The notes: a model not told the origin generated them from the sequence alone. A stretch of DNA of 64,000 nt from Neoroseomonas eburnea (GCF_018129005.1 NZ_JAAEDL010000023.1:1-64000), one strand, 5' to 3'. Counted from the stretch's first letter, positions 16,574 through 26,424 are shown. Program-made: numbers and translations.

Positions 16574-18193
16574 CTATCGCGTCACTTCGACGTTCCACAT
16601 CACCGTCACCGGTGCCTGGACCAGGCCGCGCACGCTGCACCGGTGGGCGAGCGGACGCACGAACTGGCCGAGCAGCGCTGCCGGCATGAGGCGTGCGGCG
16701 GCGAGTTGCATCTCCTCCACCAGCGCCCGGCGTCGGGCCGGGTCGGTCTCCTTCAGCCAGGCCTGGCGCGTATCGAACAGCGTCTGGTCGCAAGCCCAGC
16801 CGGCATAGCCGGTGCCGTCGCAGGCGCTCGAGAGCAGGAAGTTCGAGGCCGGGCTGTCCAGCTCGAAGGCGAAGGCCAGCATCGGGAACATGTTCCAGCC
16901 GCCCTGGGCCGGCGGGTCCCGGCGATTGCGCCGCGCCATCATCGAGGCGAAGTCGGAGAACTGGACGTCCACGACGAAGCCGGCCTGGCGCATCTGCTCG
17001 GCCGTCACCGTGGCGATGATGCGCAGGGAGTCGTTGTCGCCGGGCGCGATGAAGACCACCGGGGTGCCGGAATAGCCGATCGAAGCCAGCAGACGCCGTG
17101 CCTCGGCCTGGTCCTGGGTACGGTTCGCGCCGGTGCCGGCCTCGGTCTCGTTGGCGCCGCCGCAGGCGAAGTAGCTGTAGCACTCGCGCATGCCCGCCTC
17201 GGCGTCGGCGCCGACCGCCGAGACGATGTCGGACTGCCGCACCGCAAGCTGCAGGGCGCGGCGCGCCTCGGGGCGGTCGAAGGGCGGGTGCAGGAAGTTC
17301 ATCCGCGTGAAGGCGACCCAGCCCTGCGGATTGGTCGAGGTGATGACGATGTCTCGCCTGGCGCGCAGCACGGGCATCAGGTCGAGCGGCGGGGAGGAGC
17401 AGATATCGAGCTCACCGCGCTGGAGGGCCGCGACCGCGGTGGCGGAATCCGGCATCGCCATCCACTCGACGCGATCGATCTTCACCACCTTGCCGCCCGA
17501 CAGGTAGCTCGGCGGTTCCGGGCGCGGCTTGTAGCCGGGGTTGCGCTCATAGACGAGGCGGTAGCCCTGCCGGTGTTCGTCGCGCAGGAAGCGGAAGGGG
17601 CCGGAGCCGACGACCTCCGGCACGGCGCGCGTGGGGTCGGTGCGCGCCTCCCTCTCCCGCATGACGAAGAGCGCCGAGGAGGTCGGCTTCGCCATCGCCT
17701 CGAACAGGAAGGGCGTCGGCGCGTCGAGGCGGATGCGGAAGCTGCGCGCATCCACCGCTTCGGTCCGCAGTCCCATGCCGGCGAGCTGCCGCCCGGCCGT
17801 GTCGCGGCTTGCCCAGCGCGCGATGGAGGCGAGCACGTCCGCCGAGGTGACGGGCGAGCCGTCATGGAAGGCAAGGCCGTCGCGCAGGCGCATCGTCCAG
17901 ACCGGGCGGTCGCGGTCCGCCTCCACGCTCTCGACCATCTGCGGCTGCGGGCGGAACTGCCCGTCGAGCGAGAACAGCGTGTCGTAGACGAGGTAGCCAT
18001 GCTCCTGCGTCACCAGCAGCGGGCTGACCACCGGGTCGAGCGTCGTCGGCTCGGAGGAGGCGGCGTAGCGCACCACGCGCGGCGCACGCTGGGCGGCGGC
18101 CTCGCGCGGCGACGTCGCGACGGCGGGCACTGCCGTGAGGCCGGCGAGGGCCGCGCGGCGGGTCATGGCGGTGGCCTTGATGTCCTCGTGCAT
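16574..18193 (-). CDS. ABC transporter substrate-binding protein, peptide/nickel family (SBP_bac_5)
   Basis: A 539-residue periplasmic binding protein. It has a twin-arginine-like leader (MTRRAALAGLTAVP) and cleavage near AAAQ. Family landmarks are EPTTLDPVVSPL, WTMRLRDGLAFHDGSPVTSADV and EVVGSGPFRFL. These proteins bind peptides, opines, glutathione or other large solutes for DppBCDF-type importers. No permease or ATPase gene is nearby, so it must share a transporter. Only ten bases separate it from the aminotransferase upstream, so the two form an operon. It is related in layout to the 27,481 protein, which points to a duplicated receptor family. Confidence 0.92.
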   Translation of the reverse strand: MHEDIKATAMTRRAALAGLTAVPAVATSPREAAAQRAPRVVRYAASSEPTTLDPVVSPLLVTQEHGYLVYDTLFSLDGQFRPQPQMVESVEADRDRPVWTMRLRDGLAFHDGSPVTSADVLASIARWASRDTAGRQLAGMGLRTEAVDARSFRIRLDAPTPFLFEAMAKPTSSALFVMREREARTDPTRAVPEVVGSGPFRFLRDEHRQGYRLVYERNPGYKPRPEPPSYLSGGKVVKIDRVEWMAMPDSATAVAALQRGELDICSSPPLDLMPVLRARRDIVITSTNPQGWVAFTRMNFLHPPFDRPEARRALQLAVRQSDIVSAVGADAEAGMRECYSYFACGGANETEAGTGANRTQDQAEARRLLASIGYSGTPVVFIAPGDNDSLRIIATVTAEQMRQAGFVVDVQFSDFASMMARRNRRDPPAQGGWNMFPMLAFAFELDSPASNFLLSSACDGTGYAGWACDQTLFDTRQAWLKETDPARRRALVEEMQLAAARLMPAALLGQFVRPLAHRCSVRGLVQAPVTVMWNVEVTR

Positions 18194-18203
18194 GGGGGCC
18201 TCC

Positions 18204-19193
18204 TCAGCGAGGCGTCGTCGCGGGGATCAGGGCGCGCCCCGAGGCGAGGCTGCCCGGAGCCTCGGCGGCGTCGAGGCCCGGCGGGTAGGGCACCGGCGTG
18301 GTCTCGGCCGCATCTGCGTGCCGCACCCAATAGAGTTCGCGCAACGTCATCGAGAGCGGACCTGGCGCTCCATTGCCGAGGATCCGATCCTCGATCCGCA
18401 CCACCGGCATCACGCCGCCCGCCGTGGTGCAGGTGAAGATCTCGTCGGCGTCCAGCAACTCGTCGCGTGACACGCGGCGCACCTCCGCCGGGATGCCGCG
18501 CTCGGCGCAGATGTCGAGGATGGTGCGGCGGGTGATGCCCTCCAGCGCCCCGGCGTCCGGGGTAATGACGCGGCCGTCGCGCACGATGAACACGTTGAAG
18601 CCGGGACCCTCGGCAACGCTGCCGTCGGGGGCGAGCAGGATCGCGGTGTCGGCGCCGCGGTCATAGGCCTCGAACAGGCTGCGATCGAGGTCGAGCCAGT
18701 GGTAGTTCTTGACCGTGGGATCGACGGATTCGGCGCCGATGCGCGGGATCGAGCTGATGATGGCGCTGATGCCGCTGACCTGCCGGTCCGGCGCCACCAC
18801 CCAGACGAACGGCACGGCGTAGGCGATCAGGTTGTTGCGGCACAGCCGCAGGTCGCGCGAGCCCTGCGGCGGCCGTCCGCGCGTGCAGATCATGGCGACG
18901 AAGGCGTCGCGCAGCCCGGAGCGGCCGACGCATTCCATCAGCACCTGGCGCAGCCCGTCGCGGTCGAGCTGCGGCGTCATGCGCAGCGACGCCATGGAGG
19001 CGGCGAAGCGGTCGAGATGCTGTTCCAGCCGGAAGAAGCGCCCGTCCCAGACATGCACCACGTCGTAGGTCACGTCGGAGCGCGAGAAGCCGTAGTCGAA
19101 GACAGAGATCTTCGCTTCCTCGGCCGGGACGAAGGCGCCGTCCACATAGGCTACGCCCCGGTAACCGGACGTCACGCCTGTTGCCTGATCCAT
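18204..19193 (-). CDS. Class IV aminotransferase (branched-chain/D-amino-acid type)
   Basis: PLP enzyme of 329 residues. Lys162 in VKNYHWLDL is the Schiff-base lysine and Glu195 in VAEGPGFN contacts the cofactor; EGITRRTIL and CTTAGGVMPV further on bind the phosphate. Family members transaminate branched-chain or D-amino acids, or are ADC lyases. Its place at the head of an operon with a peptide-type binding protein and an amidase suggests catabolism of an imported amino compound. A GlxA-like regulator is divergently transcribed 119 bases away and is the obvious candidate controller. Confidence 0.9.
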   Translation of the reverse strand: MDQATGVTSGYRGVAYVDGAFVPAEEAKISVFDYGFSRSDVTYDVVHVWDGRFFRLEQHLDRFAASMASLRMTPQLDRDGLRQVLMECVGRSGLRDAFVAMICTRGRPPQGSRDLRLCRNNLIAYAVPFVWVVAPDRQVSGISAIISSIPRIGAESVDPTVKNYHWLDLDRSLFEAYDRGADTAILLAPDGSVAEGPGFNVFIVRDGRVITPDAGALEGITRRTILDICAERGIPAEVRRVSRDELLDADEIFTCTTAGGVMPVVRIEDRILGNGAPGPLSMTLRELYWVRHADAAETTPVPYPPGLDAAEAPGSLASGRALIPATTPR

Positions 19194-19312
19194 CGTCGCC
19201 CTCCCGCCTGTTGCGCCCGCAGCCTAGGGCCGGCGGCGCGGCGGATACTTGACGTTTTCGGCGGCCGATGTGACGAAATCGGCGATATGCCGGGAAAGGA
19301 AGCCGCCTGGGC

Positions 19313-20299
19313 ATGCGCTGCGTCGCTCTGCTCGTCGTGCCGCCGGTGACGGATCTGGACGTCGCGATTTGCCACGGCCTGCTGCGCGTCGCGCAGCATT
19401 TCGCCGCGGTGCCGCCCGAGATCCTGGTGCTGACCGGGACGGGCGCGCCGGTTGCCTGCAGCAATGGGCGGATGGTGACGCCGACGCATGACGACCCCGC
19501 GGCGATCGCGGCGCCCGATGTCGTGCTCATCCTGTCGAACCTTCGCTCACCACGCAGCGCCTTGCGGCGCTTCCGCCCTTGGCTCGCGCAGGTGGCGCGC
19601 CAGGGCGCGCTGATCGGCGGCGCGGATTACGGCGTGCAGATCATGGCGGTCTGCGGCCTGCTGGATGGCCACGTCGCGACCACCCACTGGGACATCGCGG
19701 AGGCGATGCGCGAGGAGTTCCCGCGCACGCGCTTCGTCGAGACGCTCTACATCCGCGATCGCAGCCGCATCACCTGCGCCGGGCACCTCGCCCTGGTGGA
19801 CATGATGATGGAGGTGATCGGCGAGATCTGCGGCGATGCCGTGCGCCGCATGGTCGCGGTCGAGATGCTGGCACCCGCCCGGCGGGACGCGGAGACGCCG
19901 CAGCGCATCGGGGCGATCACCGATGTCCATGCCGGGCGGGATCCGCGCTTCCTGGCTGCGGTCGCGCTGATGCAGGCGCATATCGAGACACCGCTGCGGC
20001 TGCCGGCGATCGCCGCGCAGTCCGGCCTGTCGGCGCGCCAGCTCCACACCGTCTTCCTGCGCGAGTCAGGCCAGGCGCCGCGCGACTACTACCTGGAATT
20101 GCGCCTGGACCGGGGGCGGACGCTGCTGCGCTTCTCGGCGCTCGGCATCCAGGAGGTGTCGCTGGCCTGCGGCTTCGCCTCCGCCACCGCCTTCGCCCGG
20201 GCCTTCCGCGCCCGTGCGGGCATGTCGGCGCGGCGCTTCCGAGCGCGCTACGCCAATCGCCTCGCGCCGGCCCTTGCGCGCGGGAGGCGGGCCGAGTGA
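19313..20299 (+). CDS. GlxA-like AraC-family regulator with DJ-1/PfpI domain
   Basis: A 328-residue regulator. Residues 1-180 form a DJ-1/PfpI-type sensor domain, and 210-310 the AraC helix-turn-helix pair (LPAIAAQSGLSARQLHTVF; IQEVSLACGFASATAFARAFR). At the nucleophile elbow the usual Cys is replaced: IGGADYGVQIMAVCGLLDG has Ala-Asp-Tyr around 104-106. The domain is therefore a ligand sensor, not an enzyme, as in the GlxA/ArgR/CdhR group, which often governs amine or amino-acid catabolism. It is divergent from the aminotransferase operon and probably controls it. Confidence 0.9.
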   Translation: MRCVALLVVPPVTDLDVAICHGLLRVAQHFAAVPPEILVLTGTGAPVACSNGRMVTPTHDDPAAIAAPDVVLILSNLRSPRSALRRFRPWLAQVARQGALIGGADYGVQIMAVCGLLDGHVATTHWDIAEAMREEFPRTRFVETLYIRDRSRITCAGHLALVDMMMEVIGEICGDAVRRMVAVEMLAPARRDAETPQRIGAITDVHAGRDPRFLAAVALMQAHIETPLRLPAIAAQSGLSARQLHTVFLRESGQAPRDYYLELRLDRGRTLLRFSALGIQEVSLACGFASATAFARAFRARAGMSARRFRARYANRLAPALARGRRAE

Positions 20300-20395
20300 G
20301 CGCGTGGCCGTCCCGTTCGCCTTGGCGAGCGCCAACCGCTCCTGACGCTTGACGTCGCCAGGAACGTCTTCACCCGACCAGGCGGTTCCATCCGT

Positions 20396-21328
20396 TCAGG
20401 ATCTGGTCCGGCGCCCGACTTCGGCTTCGGCCAGGAGCCAGTCCCGGAAGCTGCGCAGCGCAGGGAGGTCGGCCGAAGCCTCCGGATAGGCCAGGACATA
20501 CCCCTCGCCGGCATCGAGGGGCTGGTCGAAGGGGACGACAAGCCGGCCGCCGGCAAGTTCCTCCGCCACCAGGAAGCGTGGCATCAGGGCGATGCCCAGC
20601 CCCTGGGCGGCCGCCTCGGCGACCATCGCATGGTGATGGAATTGCGGCCCGCGAAAGCCGTCTACGCCGCTCGCGCCTGCCATTGCCAGCCATTCCGCCC
20701 AGGCGCGCGGCCGCGTCGAGTGCTGCAGCAGGGTGTGGTGCGCAAGATCCGCGACCGTCGCCAGCCCGCCCCCTTCCACCAATGCCGGGGCGCAGACCGG
20801 CACGCGGAGGTCGGCCACCAGGCGGTGGCTCGCGATGCCGGGGCGCGTGCCGGCATCGAGCATGATCGCGGCATCCACGTCCTCCGCCGCGAAGTCGAGC
20901 GGCGTGGGCCGCGTCGTGTAGTTGCGGAAGTTCACCACCACGCGGCGATGCACCGCGTGGAAGCGCGGCATGCGCGGCATCAGCCAGCGTGTGCCGAAGG
21001 TCGGCTGCACCGCGAGGGTCAGCGTCCCGCCGGCCCCCTGATGGGCCAGCACTTCGAGCGTCGCGCTCTCGATCCGCGCCAGTGCGGCGCGGACCTGCGG
21101 CGCGTAGGCCGCCGCCGCCGCCGTCAGCGCCAGGCGCTGCCGCACGCGCAGGAAGAGCCGCACGCCGAGCAGCGCTTCCAGCCCCGCGAGTTGCCGGCTG
21201 ACGGCACTCTGCGTCAGGTGCAGCTCCTCCGCGGCGCGGGAGACGGAGAGGTGCCGGGCGCAGGCCTCGAAGGCCTGCAGCGCGGCGGTTGGAGGAGTGT
21301 GGCGACGCATGGTGGATCCCGACTTCAT
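20396..21328 (-). CDS. LysR-family transcriptional regulator (GcvA-like)
   Basis: A 310-residue regulator. An N-terminal winged helix (TAALQAFEACARHLSVSRAAEELHLTQ is split over residues 14-40, then SAVSRQLAGLE) is followed by a periplasmic-binding-fold sensor. The GcvA-type sequence beginning with LAVQPTFGTRWLMPRMPRF is evident. Met1 and Met7 are both possible starts. It is divergent from the solute-receptor/hydantoinase genes with a 191-base gap, the classic LysR arrangement, so it probably responds to the compound handled by that operon. Confidence 0.92.
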   Translation of the reverse strand: MKSGSTMRRHTPPTAALQAFEACARHLSVSRAAEELHLTQSAVSRQLAGLEALLGVRLFLRVRQRLALTAAAAAYAPQVRAALARIESATLEVLAHQGAGGTLTLAVQPTFGTRWLMPRMPRFHAVHRRVVVNFRNYTTRPTPLDFAAEDVDAAIMLDAGTRPGIASHRLVADLRVPVCAPALVEGGGLATVADLAHHTLLQHSTRPRAWAEWLAMAGASGVDGFRGPQFHHHAMVAEAAAQGLGIALMPRFLVAEELAGGRLVVPFDQPLDAGEGYVLAYPEASADLPALRSFRDWLLAEAEVGRRTRS

Positions 21329-21519
21329 TCCATTCCGTCATGAAGGCATGAGGGAGTATCGGTTGCCAGCCCCAGGCAGGCCGCCGAACACTGGCCTCAA
21401 CACGGAGCGGGGATGTCCCGCCCCATGCGGCTGGTGCATGAACGGCGCCGCCTCAACGCCGCCGGGGCCAACCCGGCGACACGGGAACGCTGGGCCGGAC
21501 GGTGAAGCAAGGAGGCATC

Positions 21520-22509
21520 ATGACCGACTCGTTCCGTCCCCTGTCGCGCCGCGCCGTCCTCGGCGGTGCCGCCGTCGGATTGGCGCCGCTCGCGCCGGCC
21601 CGTGCGGCCTGGGCGCCGCAGCAGCCCATCCGGATCCTGATCGGCTACCCGCCCGGCGGCGCGGTGGACATCCTGGTGCGGATCATCGCCGAGGGCGTGC
21701 AGCGCCTGCGCGGCGTGAGCGTGGTGCCGGAGGTGCGCAGCGGTGCCTATGGCTTCATCGCCGCCCAGGCCGCCGCGCGCTCCGCGCCCGACGGCTATAC
21801 GCTCGCCAGCGCCATCATGGGCATGATGAGCGTCGCGCCCGCCATTCCCGGCATTCCGATCCCGCTCGACCTCGATCGCGAGCTGACGCCCGTCACCGCG
21901 CTCGCCGGCACGCCGATGGCGCTGGTGGTGCGGCCGGATGCGCCCTTCTCCGACATCGACGGGCTGATCGCCTATGCGCGGCAGCGCGATGGGGCGGCGA
22001 CCTTCGCCTCCTCCGGCAACGGCTCGATCAACCAGCTCGGCGCCTTGCTGTTTGCCAATGCGGCGGGCGTCACGCTGAACCACGTCTCCTATCGCGGCGG
22101 GGCGCCGGCGATGCTCGACGTCACCGCTGGCCGCGTGGACATCATGGTGGCGAATGTGGCGGAGGTCGCGCCGGCAATCCGAGGTGGGCAGCTCAAGGGC
22201 TTCGGCGTCACGGCGCGGGAGCCGACGCCGCTGATGCCGGAACTGCCGCTACTCGCCGTGCGCTTCCCGACGCTCGAGATCAACAACTGGTTCGGCCTGG
22301 CCGGCCCCGCAGGGCTGCCGGTTGAGGTGCGGGACGGGCTCGCCGGCCTCTTCGAGGCCACGCTACGCGACCCGCAGACCACCCGCACGCTGATGGAGCG
22401 CGGGCTGATCCCGCTCGGCGAGAGCGGCGCGGCCTTCGAGCAGCGCATCCAGCGCGACCGCGCGCGCTGGCGCCAGGTGGTGCAGGCCAACAACATCCGC
22501 GGCGACTGA
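21520..22509 (+). CDS. Tripartite tricarboxylate transporter receptor (Bug family)
   Basis: A 329-residue periplasmic receptor. The ATG follows an AAGGAGG ribosome site by five bases and starts a Tat-like leader (LSRRAVLGGAAVGLAPLAPA). A GTG six codons upstream overlaps that ribosome site and is less likely. Family features are PIRILIGYPPGGAVD, VVPEVRSGAYGFIA, VSYRGGAPAMLDVTAGRVD and a late AGPAGLP. It precedes a hydantoinase A/B pair and is divergent from a LysR gene, so it probably captures the hydantoin-, imide- or oxoproline-like substrate of those enzymes. No TctAB genes are close. Confidence 0.93.
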   Translation: MTDSFRPLSRRAVLGGAAVGLAPLAPARAAWAPQQPIRILIGYPPGGAVDILVRIIAEGVQRLRGVSVVPEVRSGAYGFIAAQAAARSAPDGYTLASAIMGMMSVAPAIPGIPIPLDLDRELTPVTALAGTPMALVVRPDAPFSDIDGLIAYARQRDGAATFASSGNGSINQLGALLFANAAGVTLNHVSYRGGAPAMLDVTAGRVDIMVANVAEVAPAIRGGQLKGFGVTAREPTPLMPELPLLAVRFPTLEINNWFGLAGPAGLPVEVRDGLAGLFEATLRDPQTTRTLMERGLIPLGESGAAFEQRIQRDRARWRQVVQANNIRGD

Positions 22510-22516
22510 TACGGGC

Positions 22517-22550
22517 GGCGGCGATGATCGACTCATGGGCCATCGCCGCC
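22517..22550 (+). terminator. Inverted repeat after the receptor gene
   Basis: An exact 10-base inverted repeat, GGCGGCGATG and CATCGCCGCC, with a 14-base loop, begins eight bases after the receptor stop. There is no T tract. It may attenuate transcription so that the receptor is made in excess over the hydantoinase subunits, a common arrangement for binding proteins. Confidence 0.4.
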
Positions 22551-22678
22551 TGTAGCCGCCTTGGTCGTGCGCGCGGCCGCCCCGCCAGCCCCGCGCGCCA
22601 TACGATCGGCGCAAGGCGCCGCCCGCATGATCCCGCCTGACCCTTTCCCTCATCGCATCGCTGCGTCCAAGGAGCACC

Positions 22679-24754
22679 ATGGCTGCGTCGCTTTCGCTCG
22701 GCATCGACATCGGCGGCACCTTCACCGACCTCGTCGTCCTCGACCCCGCCGATGGGCGGGCGGTGATCTGGAAGGAGAGCACCACGCCCGACGATCCCTC
22801 CCGCGGGGCGATCACCGGACTGATGCGCCTGCTGGAGAAGGGCGGCATCGCGCCCGGCTCGATCGGCCGCGTCGTGCACGCCACCACGCTGTTCACCAAT
22901 GCGCTGATCGAACGCAAGGGCGCGGCGACGGGTCTGCTGACGACGGAGGGCTTCACCGACGTCCTCGAGATCGGGCGGGAACGCAAATACGAGCTCTACG
23001 ACCTGTTCCTGGAGATGCCGGCGCCGCTGGTGCCGCGGCCCTGGCGGCGCCCGGCGCTGGAGCGGCTGGCGCCGGATGGCAGCGTCGAGCGCCCGCTCGA
23101 CGTCGATGCCGCGCTGCGGGAGGTGGAGGCGCTGGTCGCCGCGGGCGTGACCAGCCTCGCCATCTGCTTCCTGCACGCCTATGCCAACCCCGCGCATGAG
23201 CGCCTGGCGGCCGAGGCGATCGCGAAGCGCTTCCCCGCGCTGTCGCTTTCCCTGTCCTGTGACATCGCGCCGGAGATCCGTGAATATCCGCGCATGGTGA
23301 CGACGGCCGCCAATGCCTATGTGCGGCCGATCGCCGCGACCTATCTCGACACGCTGGAAGCCGCCTTGCAGCGCGCCGGGATTCCCGGCGGGCTGTTCCT
23401 CATGCTCTCCAATGGCGGGCTGACGCATGTGGCGGAGGCCAAGCGCGCGCCCGTGCAGTTGCTGGAAAGCGGACCGGCGGCGGGCGCATTGGCCGGCGCC
23501 TGGTTCGGGCGCCATGCGAAGCTGGATCGCGTGCTAGCCTTCGACATGGGCGGCACCACCGCCAAGCTTGCGCTGGTCGATGACGGCGAGCCGATCGTTG
23601 CCTGGGGCTTCGAGGCCGCCCGCACCAAACGCTTCCTGCGCGGCAGCGGCCTGCCGGTGCAGATCGCCACGGTGGAACTGATCGAGATCGGCGCCGGCGG
23701 CGGATCCATCGCACGGCGCAGCGAGCTCGGCACGCTGCATGTGGGGCCGGAGAGCGCCGGCGCGCAGCCGGGGCCGGTCTGCTACGGCCGCGGCGGCGCG
23801 GAGCCGACGGTGACGGACAGCGACCTCGCGCTGGGGTATCTGAATGCCAACTTCTTCCTCGGCGGCACGATGACGATCGATGCCGGCAAGGCGGGGGCGG
23901 CGCTGGGCGGGCTCGCCGGGACACTTGGGCTTGATGCGGCGCGCGGCGCCTTCGGCATCCATGACGTGGTGAACGAGAACATGGCCGGCGCCGCGCGTGT
24001 CGCCATCGCCGAGCGCGGCCGCGTGCCGCAGGACTACGCGCTGCTCGCCACAGGCGGCGCGGCCCCGGTCCATGCCTGGCATGTCGGGCGCAAGCTCGGC
24101 GTGACGCGCGTCGTCTGCCCGCCCGGCGCGGGTGCGGGCAGCACCATCGGCATGCTGATGGCGCCGGCGCGCATCGATCGCGTGGCGTCCTTCAACGCGC
24201 GGCTTGCGGCGGTGGATTGGGACGCGGCGGCGCGCATCTTCGACGCGCTGGAGGCGGATGCGCTCGCCGTGGTCGCGGCCACAGGCGCCGATCTCCCCCG
24301 CCGCGCCGTCCGACGGCTGGCGGATATGCGCTATGTCGGCCAGGGCTCCGAGATCACCATCGTGCTGCCGGACGCACTGACGCCGGACACCGTCCTGGCC
24401 GCCTTCGAGGCCGCCTACCGTAGCCTGTTCGGACGCACGCCGCCTGGCGCCGCGGTGCAGTTCGTGGCGCTGCGCCTATCACTGTCCGCGCCCATGCCGG
24501 GCTCGGGCGGGGCTTTGCGGCTGGACGGCCTCGGTGCCGGTACGACGGCACTGAAGGGCCACCGCGCCGTGCACTTCCCCGATGCGGGCGGCGAGGTCCA
24601 CACCCCGGTCTATGACCGCTACGCGTTGCCGACCGGAACGCGCCTCGAGGGCCCCGCGGTGTTCGAGGAGAACGAGAGCACCTTCATCGTCGGCCCTGGC
24701 GCGCGCATCGACGTGCTGGCCGACGGATCCATCCTCGCCGAGCGCATTGCCTGA
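22679..24754 (+). CDS. hyuA: Hydantoinase A / 5-oxoprolinase A-subunit family
   Basis: A 691-residue ASKHA-fold subunit of ATP-dependent ring-opening amidohydrolases (N-methylhydantoinase, 5-oxoprolinase, acetone carboxylase beta). It starts with the phosphate loop LGIDIGGTFTDLVVLD (about 7-22); a second nucleotide motif AFDMGGTTAKLAL lies near 287-299. EIGAGGGSIA and GPESAGAQPGPVCYGRGG are strong family marks. The partner B subunit follows after 11 bases. Sequence alone cannot separate hydantoin, oxoproline or other cyclic-amide substrates. Confidence 0.93.
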   Translation: MAASLSLGIDIGGTFTDLVVLDPADGRAVIWKESTTPDDPSRGAITGLMRLLEKGGIAPGSIGRVVHATTLFTNALIERKGAATGLLTTEGFTDVLEIGRERKYELYDLFLEMPAPLVPRPWRRPALERLAPDGSVERPLDVDAALREVEALVAAGVTSLAICFLHAYANPAHERLAAEAIAKRFPALSLSLSCDIAPEIREYPRMVTTAANAYVRPIAATYLDTLEAALQRAGIPGGLFLMLSNGGLTHVAEAKRAPVQLLESGPAAGALAGAWFGRHAKLDRVLAFDMGGTTAKLALVDDGEPIVAWGFEAARTKRFLRGSGLPVQIATVELIEIGAGGGSIARRSELGTLHVGPESAGAQPGPVCYGRGGAEPTVTDSDLALGYLNANFFLGGTMTIDAGKAGAALGGLAGTLGLDAARGAFGIHDVVNENMAGAARVAIAERGRVPQDYALLATGGAAPVHAWHVGRKLGVTRVVCPPGAGAGSTIGMLMAPARIDRVASFNARLAAVDWDAAARIFDALEADALAVVAATGADLPRRAVRRLADMRYVGQGSEITIVLPDALTPDTVLAAFEAAYRSLFGRTPPGAAVQFVALRLSLSAPMPGSGGALRLDGLGAGTTALKGHRAVHFPDAGGEVHTPVYDRYALPTGTRLEGPAVFEENESTFIVGPGARIDVLADGSILAERIA

Positions 24755-24765
24755 GGAAGCCGCAG

Positions 24766-26424
24766 ATGAACGACTTTGCCCTCCCGGCCACCCGCAGCTT
24801 CGATGCCGTCGAGCTGGAACTGCTCTGGCGCCGCCTGATCTCCCTGGTGGACGAGGCGGCGGCGGCGCTGGTGCGCACCTCCTTCTCCACCCTGGTGCGT
24901 GAATCCTACGACTTCTCCTGCGTCGTCACCGATGCCGCCGGGCAGTCGCTGGTGCAGGCGACGGAGAGCATCCCCTCCTTCATCGGCACGCTGCCGGAGA
25001 CGGTGAAGCATTTCCTGCGCTTCTTCCCGCCGGAGACGCTGGCGCCGGGCGACGTGCTGATCACCAATGATCTCTGGCTCGGCACCGGGCATCTGCCGGA
25101 CATCACGGTGGCCAAGCCGATCTTCCGCGATGGCCGGCTGGTGGCCTTCAGCGCTTCGACCGCCCATGCGCCGGACATCGGCGGCAAGATCCGCAGCCCC
25201 GAACCGCGCGAGGTGTTCGAGGAAGGGCTGCAGATCCCGCCGCTCAAGCTGATGCGCGCCGGCGTCACGGATGAGACGCTGGTCGCGATCCTGCGGCAGA
25301 ATGTCCGCACGCCGGATCAAACGCTGGGCGACCTCTGGGCACAGGTGGTGGCGCTGGATCTGATGGAGGAACGCCTTCTTGTGCTGATGGAGCAGGCCGC
25401 GCTTGCCGACCTGACGGACCTTGCCGCCGAGATCCATCGCCGCTGCGAAGGCGCGATGCGCGATGCCATCGCAGCATTGCCGGATGGCACCTACCGCAGC
25501 GAGCTCAAGACCGACGGGCTGATGGACACGCCCATCACCATCCGCCTCGCGCTCACGGTGAAGGGCGACACCATCACCGCCGACTTCACCGGCACGGATG
25601 CGCAGGTGGACCGGGCGATCAACTGCGCGCTCTGCTACACCTATGCGATGGTCATGTACGGGGTGAAGGTCTGCACCAGCCCCACCCTGCCGAACAACGA
25701 GGGCGCCTGGCGGCCGATTTCCATCGTCGCGCCGCCTGGCTGCATCGTGAACCCGCAGTTTCCCTCCCCGGGCGGATCGCGCATGCTGATCGGGCACTAC
25801 CTGCCGATGCTGGTCTTCGGCTGTCTCGGACAGATCGTGCCGGAGCGCGTCATGGCTGCCTGCGGCTCGCCGATGTGGGGGATCAACCAGTCGGGCGTGC
25901 GCGATGCCGGTGACGAGAAGGGCAAGCCCTACGCCAACATGTTCTTCTTCAACGGCGGCATGGGCGGCAACGTGCATGGCGATGGCATCTCCTGCCTGTC
26001 CTGGCCCTCCAACGTCTCCTCCACCGCCGTCGAGATCAGCGAGCACATCGCGCCGCTGCGCATCCACCACAAGCGCCTGCGGCCCGACAGCGGCGGGCCG
26101 GGGCGCCATCGCGGCGGGCTGGGGCAGGAGATCCTTCTCGAGAGCCGCTCGGAGACACCGATCGCCGTCTCCTTCCTTGCCGAGCGCACCATCTTCCCCG
26201 CCTTCGGCATCGAGGGCGGAATGGACGGCGCGCCGGGCGTGCTCAAGATCAACGGCGAGACCGTGGATCCGAAGCGGCAATACGTGCTGAAGGGCGGCGA
26301 TACCGTCTCCCTCGCCACGCCGGGCGGCGGTGGTCACGGTGATCCGCGCGCAAGGTCGGCTGCGGCGGTTGCCGCCGACCTCGCAAATGGGCATGTGACG
26401 GACGCCTCGCCTTACGGGCAATAG
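24766..26424 (+). CDS. hyuB: Hydantoinase B / 5-oxoprolinase B-subunit family
   Basis: A 552-residue partner of the preceding A subunit. Landmarks are VELELLWRRLISLVDEAA, ETVKHFLRFFPPETLAPGDV, ITNDLWLGTGHLPDI, the NNEGAWRPISIVAPPG segment and the C-terminal RPDSGGPGRHRGGLGQ and GGGGHGDPRAR motifs. Together the two would open a cyclic amide using ATP. Length is typical. A second LysR gene follows in the same direction after 114 bases. Confidence 0.93.
   Translation: MNDFALPATRSFDAVELELLWRRLISLVDEAAAALVRTSFSTLVRESYDFSCVVTDAAGQSLVQATESIPSFIGTLPETVKHFLRFFPPETLAPGDVLITNDLWLGTGHLPDITVAKPIFRDGRLVAFSASTAHAPDIGGKIRSPEPREVFEEGLQIPPLKLMRAGVTDETLVAILRQNVRTPDQTLGDLWAQVVALDLMEERLLVLMEQAALADLTDLAAEIHRRCEGAMRDAIAALPDGTYRSELKTDGLMDTPITIRLALTVKGDTITADFTGTDAQVDRAINCALCYTYAMVMYGVKVCTSPTLPNNEGAWRPISIVAPPGCIVNPQFPSPGGSRMLIGHYLPMLVFGCLGQIVPERVMAACGSPMWGINQSGVRDAGDEKGKPYANMFFFNGGMGGNVHGDGISCLSWPSNVSSTAVEISEHIAPLRIHHKRLRPDSGGPGRHRGGLGQEILLESRSETPIAVSFLAERTIFPAFGIEGGMDGAPGVLKINGETVDPKRQYVLKGGDTVSLATPGGGGHGDPRARSAAAVAADLANGHVTDASPYGQ

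Noticed and set aside
15650-18436. A 928-codon plus-strand frame across the amidase and binding protein
   Set aside because: It spans two opposite-strand genes and the gap between them; stop scarcity in high-GC DNA explains it.
24766-26424. Acetone carboxylase interpretation of the hydantoinase pair
   Set aside because: No gamma (AcxC-like) subunit is nearby, and receptor plus LysR context fits a cyclic-amide role better.
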